Assembly: GCA_015056105.1 (NCBI GenBank)
Contig: SVGX01000009.1
Location: 1-41,252, forward strand
Source of the DNA: Clostridiales bacterium
GTDB lineage: Bacteria > Bacillota > Clostridia > Christensenellales > CAG-138
DNA: 41,252 nucleotides
Reading direction: 5' to 3'
Part shown: piece after piece, positions 15,210 through 23,283 of the stretch
Position numbering within the stretch: position 1 is the first letter of the stretch
How the letters are laid out: every line of letters starts with the position of its first letter
The notes under the pieces: model-generated
The model's input: only the letters and a program-made list of their open reading frames with translations
What the model was told of the DNA's origin: nothing
The model's database searches: none
Program-made: the position numbers and the translations under genes

Positions 15210-16109
15210 ATGGAAGTGCAGCATGAAAAGCGGGAGATCACCTACGGCATCATCCTTGTGATGCTTTCCGCATTCTTTTTCGGCATCATGCCGTTCCTTG
15301 CGGTGAAAGTGCAGGAAAACGGGGGGAATTCTCTGTTTTCGAGCCTTTGCCGTTTTTCGCTGAGCCTGCCCTTCCTGTATATTCTCGACAGGCGCAGCCC
15401 GCAGCCGGAAAAGAAGCCCACCAAAGCAATAGTGCCCCGGTTTTTCCTGACCACCCTTGTTTTCGTGTTTACAACGGTGTTTCTCTATACTTCCTACAGC
15501 TATATCCCCTCAAGCCTCACCACCACCATCCATTTCACCTATCCCGCTATCGTGCTGCTCATTTGCCGCGTGGTGTATAAGCAGAAGATCGTGCCGCTCA
15601 AATATATCTGCTGCGCCCTGTGCATCCTCGGCGTGGTGCTGTTCTGCTCCATGGGCGGGGAAGTGAAGCTTGTCGGCGTGCTCTTGGCCTTTGCCTCCGC
15701 CATCACCTTCGCCCTCTATGTGACGACCCTTTCCGCTTCCGGCCTGCAGGAGGTGTTCACTCCTTACCGCATGGTGATGCTCATGAACCTTGTGGGCTGC
15801 GTGCTGATGTCGATCATCTGCGCCTTTACCGACAGCTTCGCCTTCGATATGCCCTTCAGGGGCTGGCTTTATTCCTTCCTTCTCAGCATGTGCGCCGGCG
15901 TGTGCGCGGTGCTGCTCTTCCAGATGGGTCTCAAGCGCTGCGGTCCACAGAATGCTTCCATGTTCAGCACCCTCGAGCCCCTGACGAGCGTCCTTGCCGG
16001 CGTCATCGTCCTCAAGGAGCCCCTCACGCTGCAGACCGGCTTCGGCATCCTGCTCATCCTCGGTGCGGTGCTGCTGCTCTCTGTCTACGGCAAAAACGAA
16101 AAAGCATAA
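15210..16109 (+). CDS. EamA/DMT-family membrane transporter 2
   Basis: This is a second 299-residue DMT-superfamily protein with about ten membrane helices. YGIILVMLSAFFFGIMPFLAVKV opens the first repeat, and SSLTTTIHFTYPAIVLLICRVVYKQK ends it. LKRCGPQNASMFSTLEPLTSVLAGVIVLKEPL is the typical end of the second EamA repeat. It is only distantly similar to the transporter at 13216, so the two are not a recent duplication. GGAGG precedes the ATG by 9 bases. The gene has its own promoter and ends before a modular hairpin repeat. The substrate cannot be inferred. Confidence 0.88.
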   Translation: MEVQHEKREITYGIILVMLSAFFFGIMPFLAVKVQENGGNSLFSSLCRFSLSLPFLYILDRRSPQPEKKPTKAIVPRFFLTTLVFVFTTVFLYTSYSYIPSSLTTTIHFTYPAIVLLICRVVYKQKIVPLKYICCALCILGVVLFCSMGGEVKLVGVLLAFASAITFALYVTTLSASGLQEVFTPYRMVMLMNLVGCVLMSIICAFTDSFAFDMPFRGWLYSFLLSMCAGVCAVLLFQMGLKRCGPQNASMFSTLEPLTSVLAGVIVLKEPLTLQTGFGILLILGAVLLLSVYGKNEKA

Positions 16110-16161
16110 TGACACTGCGCGATGCGCGGCAACAGTTGACAGTGTACGGTTGACGGTTGAC

Positions 16162-16200
16162 AGTAGACGAAGGTTTGCCCCCGGCAAACCTTCGTCTACT
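16162..16200. repeat. Perfect 18-bp inverted repeat at the edge of the hairpin array
   Basis: AGTAGACGAAGGTTTGCC, a three-base loop and the exact complement form a 39-base hairpin. The preceding bases (GACGGTTGACAGT) recur near 41173-41185, marking a dispersed repeat. Confidence 0.8.
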
Positions 16201-16289
16201 GCACCCGCAGGGTGCAATTTCACAGCGGTGCAAGCCGCTATTTCACTTTTTGCGCAGCAAAAAATTTCACAGCCGTAAGGCTATTTCAC
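16200..16289. repeat. Modular hairpin array with ATTTCAC linkers, copy 1
   Basis: Four different small inverted repeats are each followed by the same seven bases, ATTTCAC. The repeats are TGCACCC-gca-GGGTGCA (16200-16216), AGCGG/CCGCT (16224-16239), TTTTTGC/GCAAAAA (16247-16263) and AGCC-gtaa-GGCT (16271-16282). The linkers start at 16217, 16240, 16264 and 16283. No coding potential is seen. A second array in the opposite orientation lies at 32052-32143. Confidence 0.8.
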
Positions 16290-16290
16290 T

Positions 16291-16331
16291 GCGAAACAAA
16301 AGCCATCCCTCCGGGATGGCTTTTGTTTCGC
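16291..16331. terminator. Bidirectional terminator between EamA transporter 2 and typA
   Basis: Two perfectly complementary 19-base arms (starting GCGAAACAAAAGCC) close on a three-base loop. The stem includes A- and T-rich ends and lies two bases past the typA stop codon. Confidence 0.75.
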
Positions 16332-16332
16332 T

Positions 16333-18162
16333 TTATTCCTTTTCCGCTCTGGCGGCCTTCTTCAGGCGCAGTTCCTTCTGCAGGATCTTCTTGCGCATGC
16401 GGATGTTCTTGGGGGTGACCTCCACAAGCTCGTCGTCGGCGATGAACTCAAGGCACTGTTCAAGGGAAAGGATGGTGGGCGGCGTCAGACGCAGCGCTTC
16501 ATCGCTGCCGGAAGCGCGCATGTTGGTCACATGCTTTTTCTTCGTGGCAGCTACCACCAGATCCTCGTTGCGGGCGCTTTCACCGATGATCTGGCCTTCG
16601 TAGATAGGCACGCCGGGGCCGATGAACATCCTGCCCCGCTCCTGCGCATTGAAAAGACCGTAGCCGGTGGAATCGCCGGTCTCATGGTTGATGATGGAGC
16701 CGTGTTCCCGCTCCTCGATATCGCCCTTGTAGGGTTCGTAAGCGTGGAAGATGTGGCTCATGACGCCGTTGCCGCGGGTGTCGGTCAAAAGCTCGCTGCG
16801 GTAACCCATCAGACCGCGAGCCGGGATGCGGAAGATCAGGCGCACGCTGCCTTCGGTCTCCGTGATCATGTCGAGAAGCTCCGCCTTGCGGCTGCCGAGC
16901 TTTTCCATCACGCTGCCCACATATTCCTGCGGTACATCGATGGTCAGCTCCTCGATGGGCTCAAGCAGGGTGCCGTTTTCATCCCGCTTCATGATGACCT
17001 TCGGTCTTGAAACGGCAAACTCGTACTCCTGTCGGCGCATGGTTTCGATAAGGATGGAAAGGTGCAGCTCGCCGCGGCCGGAGACTTTGAACATATCGGT
17101 GGATTCGGTTTCCTCCACGCGCATGGAAACGTTGGTCTCCACTTCCTTGAACAGACGGTCGCGCAGGTTGCGGGAGGTCACATATTTGCCTTCCTTGCCT
17201 GCGAAGGGGCTGTCGTTGACGATGAACATCATGGAAACGGTAGGTTCATCAATATGCACAAAGGGCAGCGGCTCGATGCAGTTCGGATCGCAGGCGGTCT
17301 CGCCGATGGCAAGGCCCGTGACGCCGGCCACCGCCACAAGCTCGCCGGCTTTGGCTTCTTCGATCTCCACGCGCTTCAAGCCTTCAAAGCGGTAAAGGCG
17401 GGAAAGCTTGACCTCGCGGCACTTGTTTTCCTGACCGCCGCATAATGTCACGATGGCGTTGCGCCTGGCGGTGCCCCGCTCGATGCGCCCGACGCCGATG
17501 CGGCCCACATAGTCATCGTAATCGATGGTGGAAAACAGGATCTGCAGCGGCGCTTCGCTGTCGCAGTCCGGCGCGGGAATGGTGGAAACGATGGTATCGA
17601 ACAGGGGCTGCATATCGCTTGCAAGCTCGTCCGGTTCCATGCCCGCATAGCCGTCGCGGCCGGAGGCGTAAACAACGGGGAAGTCCAGCTGCTCCGCAGT
17701 GGCGCCAAGCTCGATGAAAAGCTCCAGCGTTTCATCCACCACCTCATAGGGGCGTGCGCCGGGTCGGTCCACCTTGTTGACCACCACGATGGGCGTCTTG
17801 CCGAGGGCAAGGGCTTTTCTGAGCACGAAGCGGGTCTGGGGCATGCAGCCTTCAAAGGCATCCACAAGGAGAAGAACGCCATCCACCATCTGCAGGATGC
17901 GTTCCACCTCGCCGCCGAAATCCGCATGGCCCGGCGTATCCACGATGTTGATGCGGGTGCCCTTATAGTTGACGGCGGTGTTCTTTGAAAGGATGGTGAT
18001 GCCGCGCTCCCGCTCAAGGTCGCCGGAATCCATCACCCGGTCCTGCACCTGCTCATTGGTGCGGAAAACGCCGCTCTGGCGGAGCAGGCAGTCCACAAGG
18101 GTGGTCTTGCCGTGGTCAACATGGGCAATGATCGCAATGTTGCGGATGTTCTCAACTGCCAT
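16333..18162 (-). CDS. typA: Ribosome-associated GTPase TypA/BipA
   Basis: TypA/BipA is an EF-G-like translational GTPase involved in 50S assembly and stress adaptation. The 609-residue protein has G1 AHVDHGKT (13-20), the switch segment [15 protein letters not shown]3 [14 protein letters not shown], and G4 NKVD. The later [25 protein letters not shown] and [18 protein letters not shown] motifs distinguish TypA from EF-G and LepA. The start is the ATG at 18162, with GGAG 9 bases upstream; a TTG 15 bases further up overlaps that site and was rejected. The gene is divergent from the TPP riboswitch of thiT. Confidence 0.96.
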   Translation of the reverse strand: MAVENIRNIAIIAHVDHGKTTLVDCLLRQSGVFRTNEQVQDRVMDSGDLERERGITILSKNTAVNYKGTRINIVDTPGHADFGGEVERILQMVDGVLLLVDAFEGCMPQTRFVLRKALALGKTPIVVVNKVDRPGARPYEVVDETLELFIELGATAEQLDFPVVYASGRDGYAGMEPDELASDMQPLFDTIVSTIPAPDCDSEAPLQILFSTIDYDDYVGRIGVGRIERGTARRNAIVTLCGGQENKCREVKLSRLYRFEGLKRVEIEEAKAGELVAVAGVTGLAIGETACDPNCIEPLPFVHIDEPTVSMMFIVNDSPFAGKEGKYVTSRNLRDRLFKEVETNVSMRVEETESTDMFKVSGRGELHLSILIETMRRQEYEFAVSRPKVIMKRDENGTLLEPIEELTIDVPQEYVGSVMEKLGSRKAELLDMITETEGSVRLIFRIPARGLMGYRSELLTDTRGNGVMSHIFHAYEPYKGDIEEREHGSIINHETGDSTGYGLFNAQERGRMFIGPGVPIYEGQIIGESARNEDLVVAATKKKHVTNMRASGSDEALRLTPPTILSLEQCLEFIADDELVEVTPKNIRMRKKILQKELRLKKAARAEKE

Positions 18163-18222
18163 AGATCGTATCTCCAAATCCTCAGTAATCGCTTGAATTT
18201 CTTATTTGATCGTAACCGATTT

Positions 18223-18252
18223 ATTATACTGCCCCAAGGGGGTGCATTGCAA
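18223..18252 (-). promoter_or_regulatory. Promoter of typA
   Basis: On the minus strand TTGCAA (18247-18252), an 18-base spacer and TATAAT (18223-18228) lie 61 bases upstream of the start. Confidence 0.6.
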
Positions 18253-18291
18253 TAAAAAACCTCTTCTTTTTTGAAAAAAGCAAAAAAGGTG

Positions 18292-18321
18292 TTGACATTC
18301 TGCCGTAAGCGGTGATACAAT
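18292..18321 (+). promoter_or_regulatory. Promoter of the TPP riboswitch-thiT unit
   Basis: A perfect TTGACA (18292-18297), an 18-base spacer and TACAAT (18316-18321) place the RNA start just before the aptamer. Confidence 0.75.
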
Positions 18322-18345
18322 GCATCCCGAACCGAATAAGAAATG

Positions 18346-18432
18346 CCCGCTGGGGGTGCTGACAGTTCGCTGTCGGCTGAGATAAAACCCTTGGAACCTG
18401 TTTAACGGATAATACCGGCGTAGGGAAGCGGA
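18346..18432 (+). ncRNA. TPP (THI-box) riboswitch aptamer
   Basis: The conserved blocks occur in order: GGGGTGCTGA, then GGCTGAGATAAAACCC, GAACCTG, GGATAATACCGGCG and TAGGGAAGCGG. CCGCT at the 5' end pairs with AGCGG at the 3' end as helix P1. GGCTGAGA and GGATAAT are the pyrimidine- and pyrophosphate-binding parts. A terminator hairpin follows, so thiamine pyrophosphate probably stops transcription of the thiamine transporter gene. Confidence 0.95.
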
Positions 18433-18465
18433 TGATATAAACGGCATGTAAAAGCATCTGCCGTG

Positions 18466-18499
18466 GTCTCCGCAAAAAGTGTTTTGCGGGGATTTTTTG
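18466..18499 (+). terminator. Riboswitch expression-platform terminator
   Basis: CTCCGCAAAA/TTTTGCGGGGA followed by six T forms an intrinsic terminator between the TPP aptamer and thiT. Confidence 0.85.
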
Positions 18500-18533
18500 T
18501 TTGGAAAGTATTTTTGAAAGGAAAAAAAGATCC

Positions 18534-19211
18534 ATGAAATTCGTACTGTTCGAAAAGCTCTCCGAACTTGAAGGAAAAGAACTTGTCATGTTCCTGCTGG
18601 CGGCGGTGGTGGCGGCGGCTATCCTTGTGCTGCTTGCGGTCGCGGGAAAGCGCAAGGCGGAAGAAACCCCCGCCGTGGACAGGAAGATCGACACCCGCGC
18701 CCTCGTTTACGGCGCGCTGTGCCTGAGCCTTTCCTATGTGCTCAGCTTCATCAAGCTGTTTTCCATGCCAATGGGCGGTTCGCTGACCCTTTGCTCCATG
18801 CTTCCTCTTGCCATGTATGCCTGGGCCTTCGGCCCGAAGCGCGGCTTCACGGCTGCCTTCGCCTACAGCCTGCTGCAGATCATTCAGGGTGCATGGGTCG
18901 TGCATCCCGTGCAGTTCGTGCTGGATTATTTCGTGGCCTTTACCGCCATCGGCCTTGCTTCCCTGTTCCCCAAGTGCCTGCCCCTCGGCGTGGGCGTGGC
19001 CGGCCTTGCACGCTACCTTTGCAGCGTCGTTTCCGGCGTGGTGTTCTTTGCGGACGGCGCGGCGGAAGCGGGCTATGAAAGCGCCCTTCTCTATTCCCTT
19101 CTTTACAACGGCGGCACCATCGGCCTTGAAACGGTGCTCAGCGTTGTGGTGGCTCTTGTGCCCGGCGTCGTTACCGTGGCGAAGATGATGAACAAAAAGC
19201 GCGCCGCTTAA
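18534..19211 (+). CDS. thiT: ECF-type thiamine transporter substrate-binding protein ThiT
   Basis: ThiT is the membrane S component that captures thiamine and works with a shared energy-coupling factor (EcfA/A'/T, not in this window). The 225-residue protein has a hydrophobic start, then about six more helices: ALVYGALCLSLSYVLSFIKLFSMPMGGSLTLCSMLPL is a hallmark of the family, followed by AFGPKRGFTAAFAYSLLQIIQG and a late tyrosine-rich helix (LLYSLLYNGGTIGLETVLS). The extra N-terminal helix (about 17-36) precedes the S-component core. AAAGGA stands about 10 bases before the ATG. Control by the upstream TPP riboswitch supports the substrate assignment. Confidence 0.92.
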   Translation: MKFVLFEKLSELEGKELVMFLLAAVVAAAILVLLAVAGKRKAEETPAVDRKIDTRALVYGALCLSLSYVLSFIKLFSMPMGGSLTLCSMLPLAMYAWAFGPKRGFTAAFAYSLLQIIQGAWVVHPVQFVLDYFVAFTAIGLASLFPKCLPLGVGVAGLARYLCSVVSGVVFFADGAAEAGYESALLYSLLYNGGTIGLETVLSVVVALVPGVVTVAKMMNKKRAA

Positions 19212-19239
19212 GCGCAAAGCGGTTTGAACAGGAACAAAA

Positions 19240-19272
19240 GGGACAATGCAGGCATGCATTGTCCCTTTTTTA
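19240..19272. terminator. Bidirectional terminator between thiT and the transglutaminase-like gene
   Basis: GGGACAATGCA-ggca-TGCATTGTCCC is followed by six T on the plus strand and TTTTG on the minus strand. Confidence 0.9.
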
Positions 19273-19283
19273 TTTTGTATTGG

Positions 19284-19299
19284 TGTTCCATGTGAAACA
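19284..19299. promoter_or_regulatory. parS site 6
   Basis: TGTTCCATGTGAAACA differs in one base from the B. subtilis consensus TGTTCCACGTGAAACA. It lies between two convergent genes, 7.2 kb beyond parB. Confidence 0.75.
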
Positions 19300-19318
19300 A
19301 ACGGTTTTTCGGCCTGTG

Positions 19319-20179
19319 CTAAGGGAGTTCCGACAGGATGGTGCTGATGCGGGGCATCACGGCATCGATGCAGCCGCAGAACCGGCGGAAGGCATCCGTT
19401 TTACGGGATGCAGGGACATCCGCTTCGGGGAAGACTTCGCCCCATTGGTCGTCATCCCAAAGCTCCCGCGGCGGGCGGCAGGGAAAACGGAAGGCTTTTC
19501 CATCGCGGTCAATTTTGCACACCGTGGGGATGGTGCCGCCAAGGGGCGTATAGACCATATTGTAGGCATAGATTGCGATGTTCTTTTTGCCATCCACCGC
19601 CGCAAGGAAGAAGACGCTTTCAAGGCGCTCCTCGGTTTCTTCGAGGGGCTCATCGTGGAGCCACGGCGCGTAGAGGATGCCTGCATAGCGCATATCGCCG
19701 AACCTTTGCGCCACGGCGGACCAATGTGCTTCCTCCCGTTTCATTCTTTCTTCGAACGCAGCGGGGGAAAGAAGCTCATATTCAAGGTGAGGGCAGTCAA
19801 AGCCGTGCCACTTGCGGTAGGGCATCGTGGCGTCGATGAGCACCCATCTTTCCCCTTGCAGTACGGCGGTGCAGATATGGTCCTGCTCATTGCCGAAGCA
19901 ATCCTTGTGAACGTAGGCGTACTGTGCTTCATAGCCAAGCGTCAGCAGCAGGGAAACCAGCAGGTTGGAAAAATCGCCGCAGGTGCCGGCGCCCATGGAA
20001 AGCACATCAAGATCGCTCCGCTGCAGCGGAAAAAAGGGCGCGTTCAGGCGGCTATAGACCGTGTTATGCGATACCCATGCAAGTACATCTTCGCACAGGG
20101 TGCGGACATCGGCCCGGTCGCGGATCACCGCTTCCGCAAAGGCCGTGATCCTGCTGTCATTGACATGGATATATGCCAT
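19319..20179 (-). CDS. Transglutaminase-like (papain-fold) protein
   Basis: The 286-residue cytoplasmic-type protein carries the transglutaminase-like core: Cys67 in GAGTCGDFSNLL, His101 in NEQDHICTAV and Asp116 in WVLIDATMPY form the expected Cys-His-Asp triad. Bacterial members are usually proteases or amide hydrolases rather than cross-linkers. No signal peptide or membrane helix is visible. The C-terminal 150 residues (from LEYELLSPAAF on) are not recognised. AAGGAGAG precedes the ATG. The gene begins just downstream of the murA terminator, so it depends on read-through or on an unseen promoter. Confidence 0.8.
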   Translation of the reverse strand: MAYIHVNDSRITAFAEAVIRDRADVRTLCEDVLAWVSHNTVYSRLNAPFFPLQRSDLDVLSMGAGTCGDFSNLLVSLLLTLGYEAQYAYVHKDCFGNEQDHICTAVLQGERWVLIDATMPYRKWHGFDCPHLEYELLSPAAFEERMKREEAHWSAVAQRFGDMRYAGILYAPWLHDEPLEETEERLESVFFLAAVDGKKNIAIYAYNMVYTPLGGTIPTVCKIDRDGKAFRFPCRPPRELWDDDQWGEVFPEADVPASRKTDAFRRFCGCIDAVMPRISTILSELP

Positions 20180-20203
20180 AGACTCTCCTTAAATTGGAAA
20201 ATG

Positions 20204-20240
20204 AAAAAGAAGGTTTGTGAAAGGCAAACCTTCTTTTTTA
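20204..20240 (-). terminator. Terminator of murA
   Basis: On the minus strand AAGAAGGTTTG / CAAACCTTCTT is followed by a T-rich tract; it lies just past the murA stop codon. Confidence 0.8.
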
Positions 20241-20250
20241 TGCTCTGAAA

Positions 20251-21519
20251 TCAGTCTTCGACCCTTCTGATATCCGCACCGAGGGCGCGAAGCTTCTGCT
20301 CAAAGAATTCGTAGCCGCGGTCGATGTAGCCGATGTTGTGCACCGTGCTTTCGCCCTCGGCGGCAAGGGCAGCAACGATCAGCGCCGCGCCGGCACGAAG
20401 GTCGGTGGCAGAAAGGGGTGCGCCGCTTAATTGCTCCACGCCTTCGATCATGGCGGTGCGGGCGTTCAGGGTGATATTGGCACCCATGCGCTGCAGCTCC
20501 GCAACGTGGTTGAAGCGGTCTTCAAATATATTTTCCACAATGAAGCTGTTGCCTGCGGCGGTGGAAAGGTATGCCATCATGGGCTGCTGCAGGTCTGTGG
20601 GGAAGCCGGGGTAGGGCAGCGTCTTGATGTTCACCGCCCGGGGACGGCCCGTGCTCGTCACCCGGATGAAGAATTCCCTGCCGTCATCGCCTTCGATGAC
20701 CTGTGCGCCGGATTCCATCAGCTTGGCGGAGATGGCTTCAAGGTGGGTGGGGATCACGTTGTTGATGACCACATCGCCGCCCGTAGCGGCAGCGGCGATC
20801 ATGAAAGTGCCCGCCTCGATCTGGTCGGGGATGATGGCATAGGTGCAGCCGTGCAGCTTCCTGCCGCCCTGGATGCGGATCACATCGGTGCCCGCTCCCT
20901 TGACGGAAGCGCCCATCATGTTGAGGAAGTTTGCAACATCCACCACGTGCGGCTCTTTTGCGGCGTTTGAAATAATGGTTTGCCCCACCGCTCCCACCGC
21001 AGCCAGCATAATATTGATAGTTGCCCCCACACTGACCACATCAAGGTAGATCTCCGCCCCCTTGAGCTGTTCCGCATGGGCTTTCACAACGCCCCGCTCG
21101 ATCACAACCTTTGCGCCAAGGGCGCGCATGCCCTTGATGTGCTGGTCAATGGGGCGCTGGCCGATGGAACAGCCGCCGGGCAGGGCGATCTCCGCATGGC
21201 CGTAGCGGCCGAGCAGCGCACCGAGCAGGTAATAGGAAGCGCGAAGGCGGGAAACCATATCAAAGGTCACGCTGTGGGTGTTAATATGCTCCGGGTCGAC
21301 GCGCATGGCGCCGTCGGGCAAGAATTCCACCTCTGCGCCCATATGCATGAGGATCTGTTCCAGAATGCGCACATCTTCTATCTGGGGCAGGTTTTCCACA
21401 AGGCAGCTTTCGCCCGCCAGGATCACCGCGGGGATGATCGCCACGGCAGCGTTTTTCGCACCGCTGATGGTCACGCTGCCCTCAAGGCGGTGGCCGCCGT
21501 TTATCACATAATGTGCCAT
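20251..21519 (-). CDS. murA: UDP-N-acetylglucosamine 1-carboxyvinyltransferase MurA
   Basis: MurA transfers enolpyruvate from PEP to UDP-GlcNAc, the first committed step of peptidoglycan synthesis in the cytoplasm, and is the fosfomycin target. The 422-residue protein has SGAKNAAVAIIPA near the start (Lys22-Asn23 of the active site), the catalytic loop LPGGCSIGQRPID with Cys117, and GFPTDLQQPMMAYL and ENIFEDRFNHVAEL toward the end. Cys rather than Asp at the loop predicts fosfomycin sensitivity. AAGGAG precedes the ATG. The FmdB-type gene lies 30 bases upstream on the same strand and is probably cotranscribed. Confidence 0.96.
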   Translation of the reverse strand: MAHYVINGGHRLEGSVTISGAKNAAVAIIPAVILAGESCLVENLPQIEDVRILEQILMHMGAEVEFLPDGAMRVDPEHINTHSVTFDMVSRLRASYYLLGALLGRYGHAEIALPGGCSIGQRPIDQHIKGMRALGAKVVIERGVVKAHAEQLKGAEIYLDVVSVGATINIMLAAVGAVGQTIISNAAKEPHVVDVANFLNMMGASVKGAGTDVIRIQGGRKLHGCTYAIIPDQIEAGTFMIAAAATGGDVVINNVIPTHLEAISAKLMESGAQVIEGDDGREFFIRVTSTGRPRAVNIKTLPYPGFPTDLQQPMMAYLSTAAGNSFIVENIFEDRFNHVAELQRMGANITLNARTAMIEGVEQLSGAPLSATDLRAGAALIVAALAAEGESTVHNIGYIDRGYEFFEQKLRALGADIRRVED

Positions 21520-21549
21520 AGATACTCCTTCAGAGTCTTGTTTTGCGGC

Positions 21550-21741
21550 TTAATGGCAGCCGCCGCAGCTGGCGCAGCTTCCGCTGCAGCCGCCCTGCCC
21601 GGCGCGGGCGCACTTGCCTTCATAGGCGCGCTCCGTCTCGCCGCCGCAGGCGGGACATTTGACCTCGTTCATCTTAAGAAGGGTCGTCAATTCATCAAAA
21701 ACCTTGCCGCAATCTTTGCAGCGAAATTTCAAAAGGGCCAT
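21550..21741 (-). CDS. FmdB-type zinc ribbon protein
   Basis: The 63-residue protein begins ALLKFRCKDCGKVFDELTTL and has two CxxC pairs (Cys8/Cys11 and Cys29/Cys32), the zinc ribbon of the FmdB/putative regulatory protein family. A Cys/Gly-rich tail follows (GGCSGSCASCGGCH). The function of these proteins is not established; a regulatory or metal-binding role is usually proposed. The ATG at 21741 follows AGAAGGTGG by 5 bases; a GTG nine bases upstream overlaps that site and was not chosen. It is the first gene of a likely FmdB-murA unit. Confidence 0.85.
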   Translation of the reverse strand: MALLKFRCKDCGKVFDELTTLLKMNEVKCPACGGETERAYEGKCARAGQGGCSGSCASCGGCH

Positions 21742-21775
21742 CAAGTCCACCTTCTTTCATATTCGGAAAACGGCA

Positions 21776-21805
21776 ATCATATGCCAAACTTTATCTTAAC
21801 ATCAA
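21776..21805 (-). promoter_or_regulatory. Promoter of the FmdB-murA unit
   Basis: On the minus strand TTGATG (21800-21805), an 18-base spacer and TATGAT (21776-21781) lie 35 bases before the start codon. Confidence 0.5.
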
Positions 21806-21929
21806 ATTGCCGTTTGTGCAAGAAAAACAAGGATGTTGCCCGCCCGAAAGGGCGGTTTTCCGGCAAAATATAAGGAAGCGGGCTGTCTTGTTCCCGTTTT
21901 TTCATTATTATTTTGCAGGGAGAAGCTGA

Positions 21930-22010
21930 CTGAGGGAGAGACCTTTCCCTTGCTTCTCTCCCTCCGGTTTTGCTGCGCAAAACCACCTCCCTCGTCAGAG
22001 GGAGGCCTTA
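21930..22010. repeat. Palindromic repeat between FmdB and M23 genes
   Basis: No gene is seen in 21785-22020. The stretch has GGTTTTGC-tgcg-CAAAACC (near 21964-21984) and CCTCCCTC-gtca-GAGGGAGG (near 21987-22006), preceded by CTGACTGAGGGAGAG. The style (short hairpins with GAGGGAG/CTCCCTC arms) is that of the islands at 785 and 14978. Confidence 0.65.
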
Positions 22011-22017
22011 TCGTATA

Positions 22018-22055
22018 TAAAAAACAGGAGAGGCGTATGCCGCTCCTGTTTTTAA
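22018..22055 (-). terminator. Terminator of the seven-gene unit ending in the M23 gene
   Basis: AAAAACAGGAG and CTCCTGTTTTT enclose an inner GGC-gtat-GCC pair. The minus-strand copy ends in a T run 2 bases past the stop codon. Confidence 0.85.
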
Positions 22056-22056
22056 C

Positions 22057-23271
22057 TTAATTGAGATAGTATCTTGGGTTGTATGCCACGCCGTCGATGC
22101 GCAGCTCGAAATGCAGATGGGGTTCTTCCGCGTTGCCGCTTTGCCCCATGGCGCCGATCACGGCGCCTGCTTCCACACTGTCGCCGATGGAGACCGATGC
22201 TTCCGAAAGGTGCGCATAGCGGGTAAGGAAGCCCTCTTCGTGGGCGATCTCGATCATGAGACCGTAGCCGCCCCGCTCGATGACGCTCACCACCGTGCCC
22301 GGTGCACTTGCAAGCACCGCAGCGCCCACATCGCCGGTATAGTCAAGGCCAAGGTGCAGCACGCCCTCCCGCTGGCCGAAGTTGGAGCCGATGCGCTTTT
22401 TCTCTGTGGGGTGCAGGAAGATGATGCTTTCCGGCTTGCGGCCGCGGTCGCCTTCCTTTTTGCCGGGCTCCGCATCGTAATCCACCTTTTCCGTGCCGAT
22501 GCGCACAAGGGCATCCACCGCTTCCCGGGCCACAAGGGTCACGGTCTCCGGCTTGCCCTGCTCCTTGCCGTTGAGGAAGCTGCGGGTGGTCACGGTATGG
22601 GTCTCCCCAACAACGCCGTAGCGGACGATGATCCGGGTGCCTTCAAGGAGTGTCTTATCCTCTTCGGTGACGCTTTCGTAGTCCTCATAGGTGATGACCT
22701 CATCCACCAGCGCCGCCCGGACGCGGAGGGGCGTATCCTCTCCCGTCAGGTAGGTGAAAAGGGCATCAAAGGTGGTATCGTAATCGGTGGTCACCGGGGC
22801 AGGTTCATAGCTGATCTCGTTTTCCGCTTCCGTGGTCAGCGTGCCGCTGCCGAGGATCTGCATCTCAAAGTATGCAAGGGCTTCCCGGATCAGGTTTTCC
22901 GCCGCTTCCCGGCTTGCCAGCACGCCGAGGATCTCCCCGTCGATCAAAATGGCGGTGCGGTCGTAGTGGGCACTGATATCCGTGCTCTGTGTTTCCTCCG
23001 GCGCGCTGCCGCCTTCGGAGGGAGCTTCCGGGGCTGTTTCGCCGGGCTGCTCCTGCTGTACGGGCGCGTTCATGGCTTCCACCACACGCCGGGGAAGGGG
23101 CTGCAGGCCCTTGGCAAAGGCCGCTGCCGTGCCGGCCGCAAGCATGATGAGCGCAAGGGCAAGGGAAACAAGCGCCGCGGCGCCAAGGGGCTTTTTCTCC
23201 CGCTTCGGCGGCAGCGTTTCGTTAAGCTCGTCAAATTCAAAGGTATCCTGTTCGGTCGGGTCTTTTTTCAT
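22057..23271 (-). CDS. Membrane-anchored G5/M23 peptidoglycan endopeptidase
   Basis: The 404-residue protein has a charged cytoplasmic start, a membrane helix at about 29-54 (GAAALVSLALALIMLAAGTAAAFA), a Pro/Glu/Ser-rich stalk, a middle domain with a YDRTAILIDGEILGVLASREAAENLI segment, and a G5-like domain (about 190-265). The C-terminal domain is an M23 (LytM) metallopeptidase: His306 and Asp310 in HLGLD, His354 in RYAHLS, and His385/His387 in HLHFE supply the zinc ligands and catalytic His, so it should be active. M23 enzymes cut peptidoglycan cross-bridges or stems. It is the last gene of a long minus-strand unit; the preceding gene ends 12 bases upstream. Confidence 0.88.
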   Translation of the reverse strand: MKKDPTEQDTFEFDELNETLPPKREKKPLGAAALVSLALALIMLAAGTAAAFAKGLQPLPRRVVEAMNAPVQQEQPGETAPEAPSEGGSAPEETQSTDISAHYDRTAILIDGEILGVLASREAAENLIREALAYFEMQILGSGTLTTEAENEISYEPAPVTTDYDTTFDALFTYLTGEDTPLRVRAALVDEVITYEDYESVTEEDKTLLEGTRIIVRYGVVGETHTVTTRSFLNGKEQGKPETVTLVAREAVDALVRIGTEKVDYDAEPGKKEGDRGRKPESIIFLHPTEKKRIGSNFGQREGVLHLGLDYTGDVGAAVLASAPGTVVSVIERGGYGLMIEIAHEEGFLTRYAHLSEASVSIGDSVEAGAVIGAMGQSGNAEEPHLHFELRIDGVAYNPRYYLN

Positions 23272-23283
23272 AGGCGTTCCGTG

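Noticed and set aside
16200-16289. CRISPR-like array
   Set aside because: The constant part is only seven bases and the variable parts are short palindromes, not 30-base spacers; no cas genes are present.
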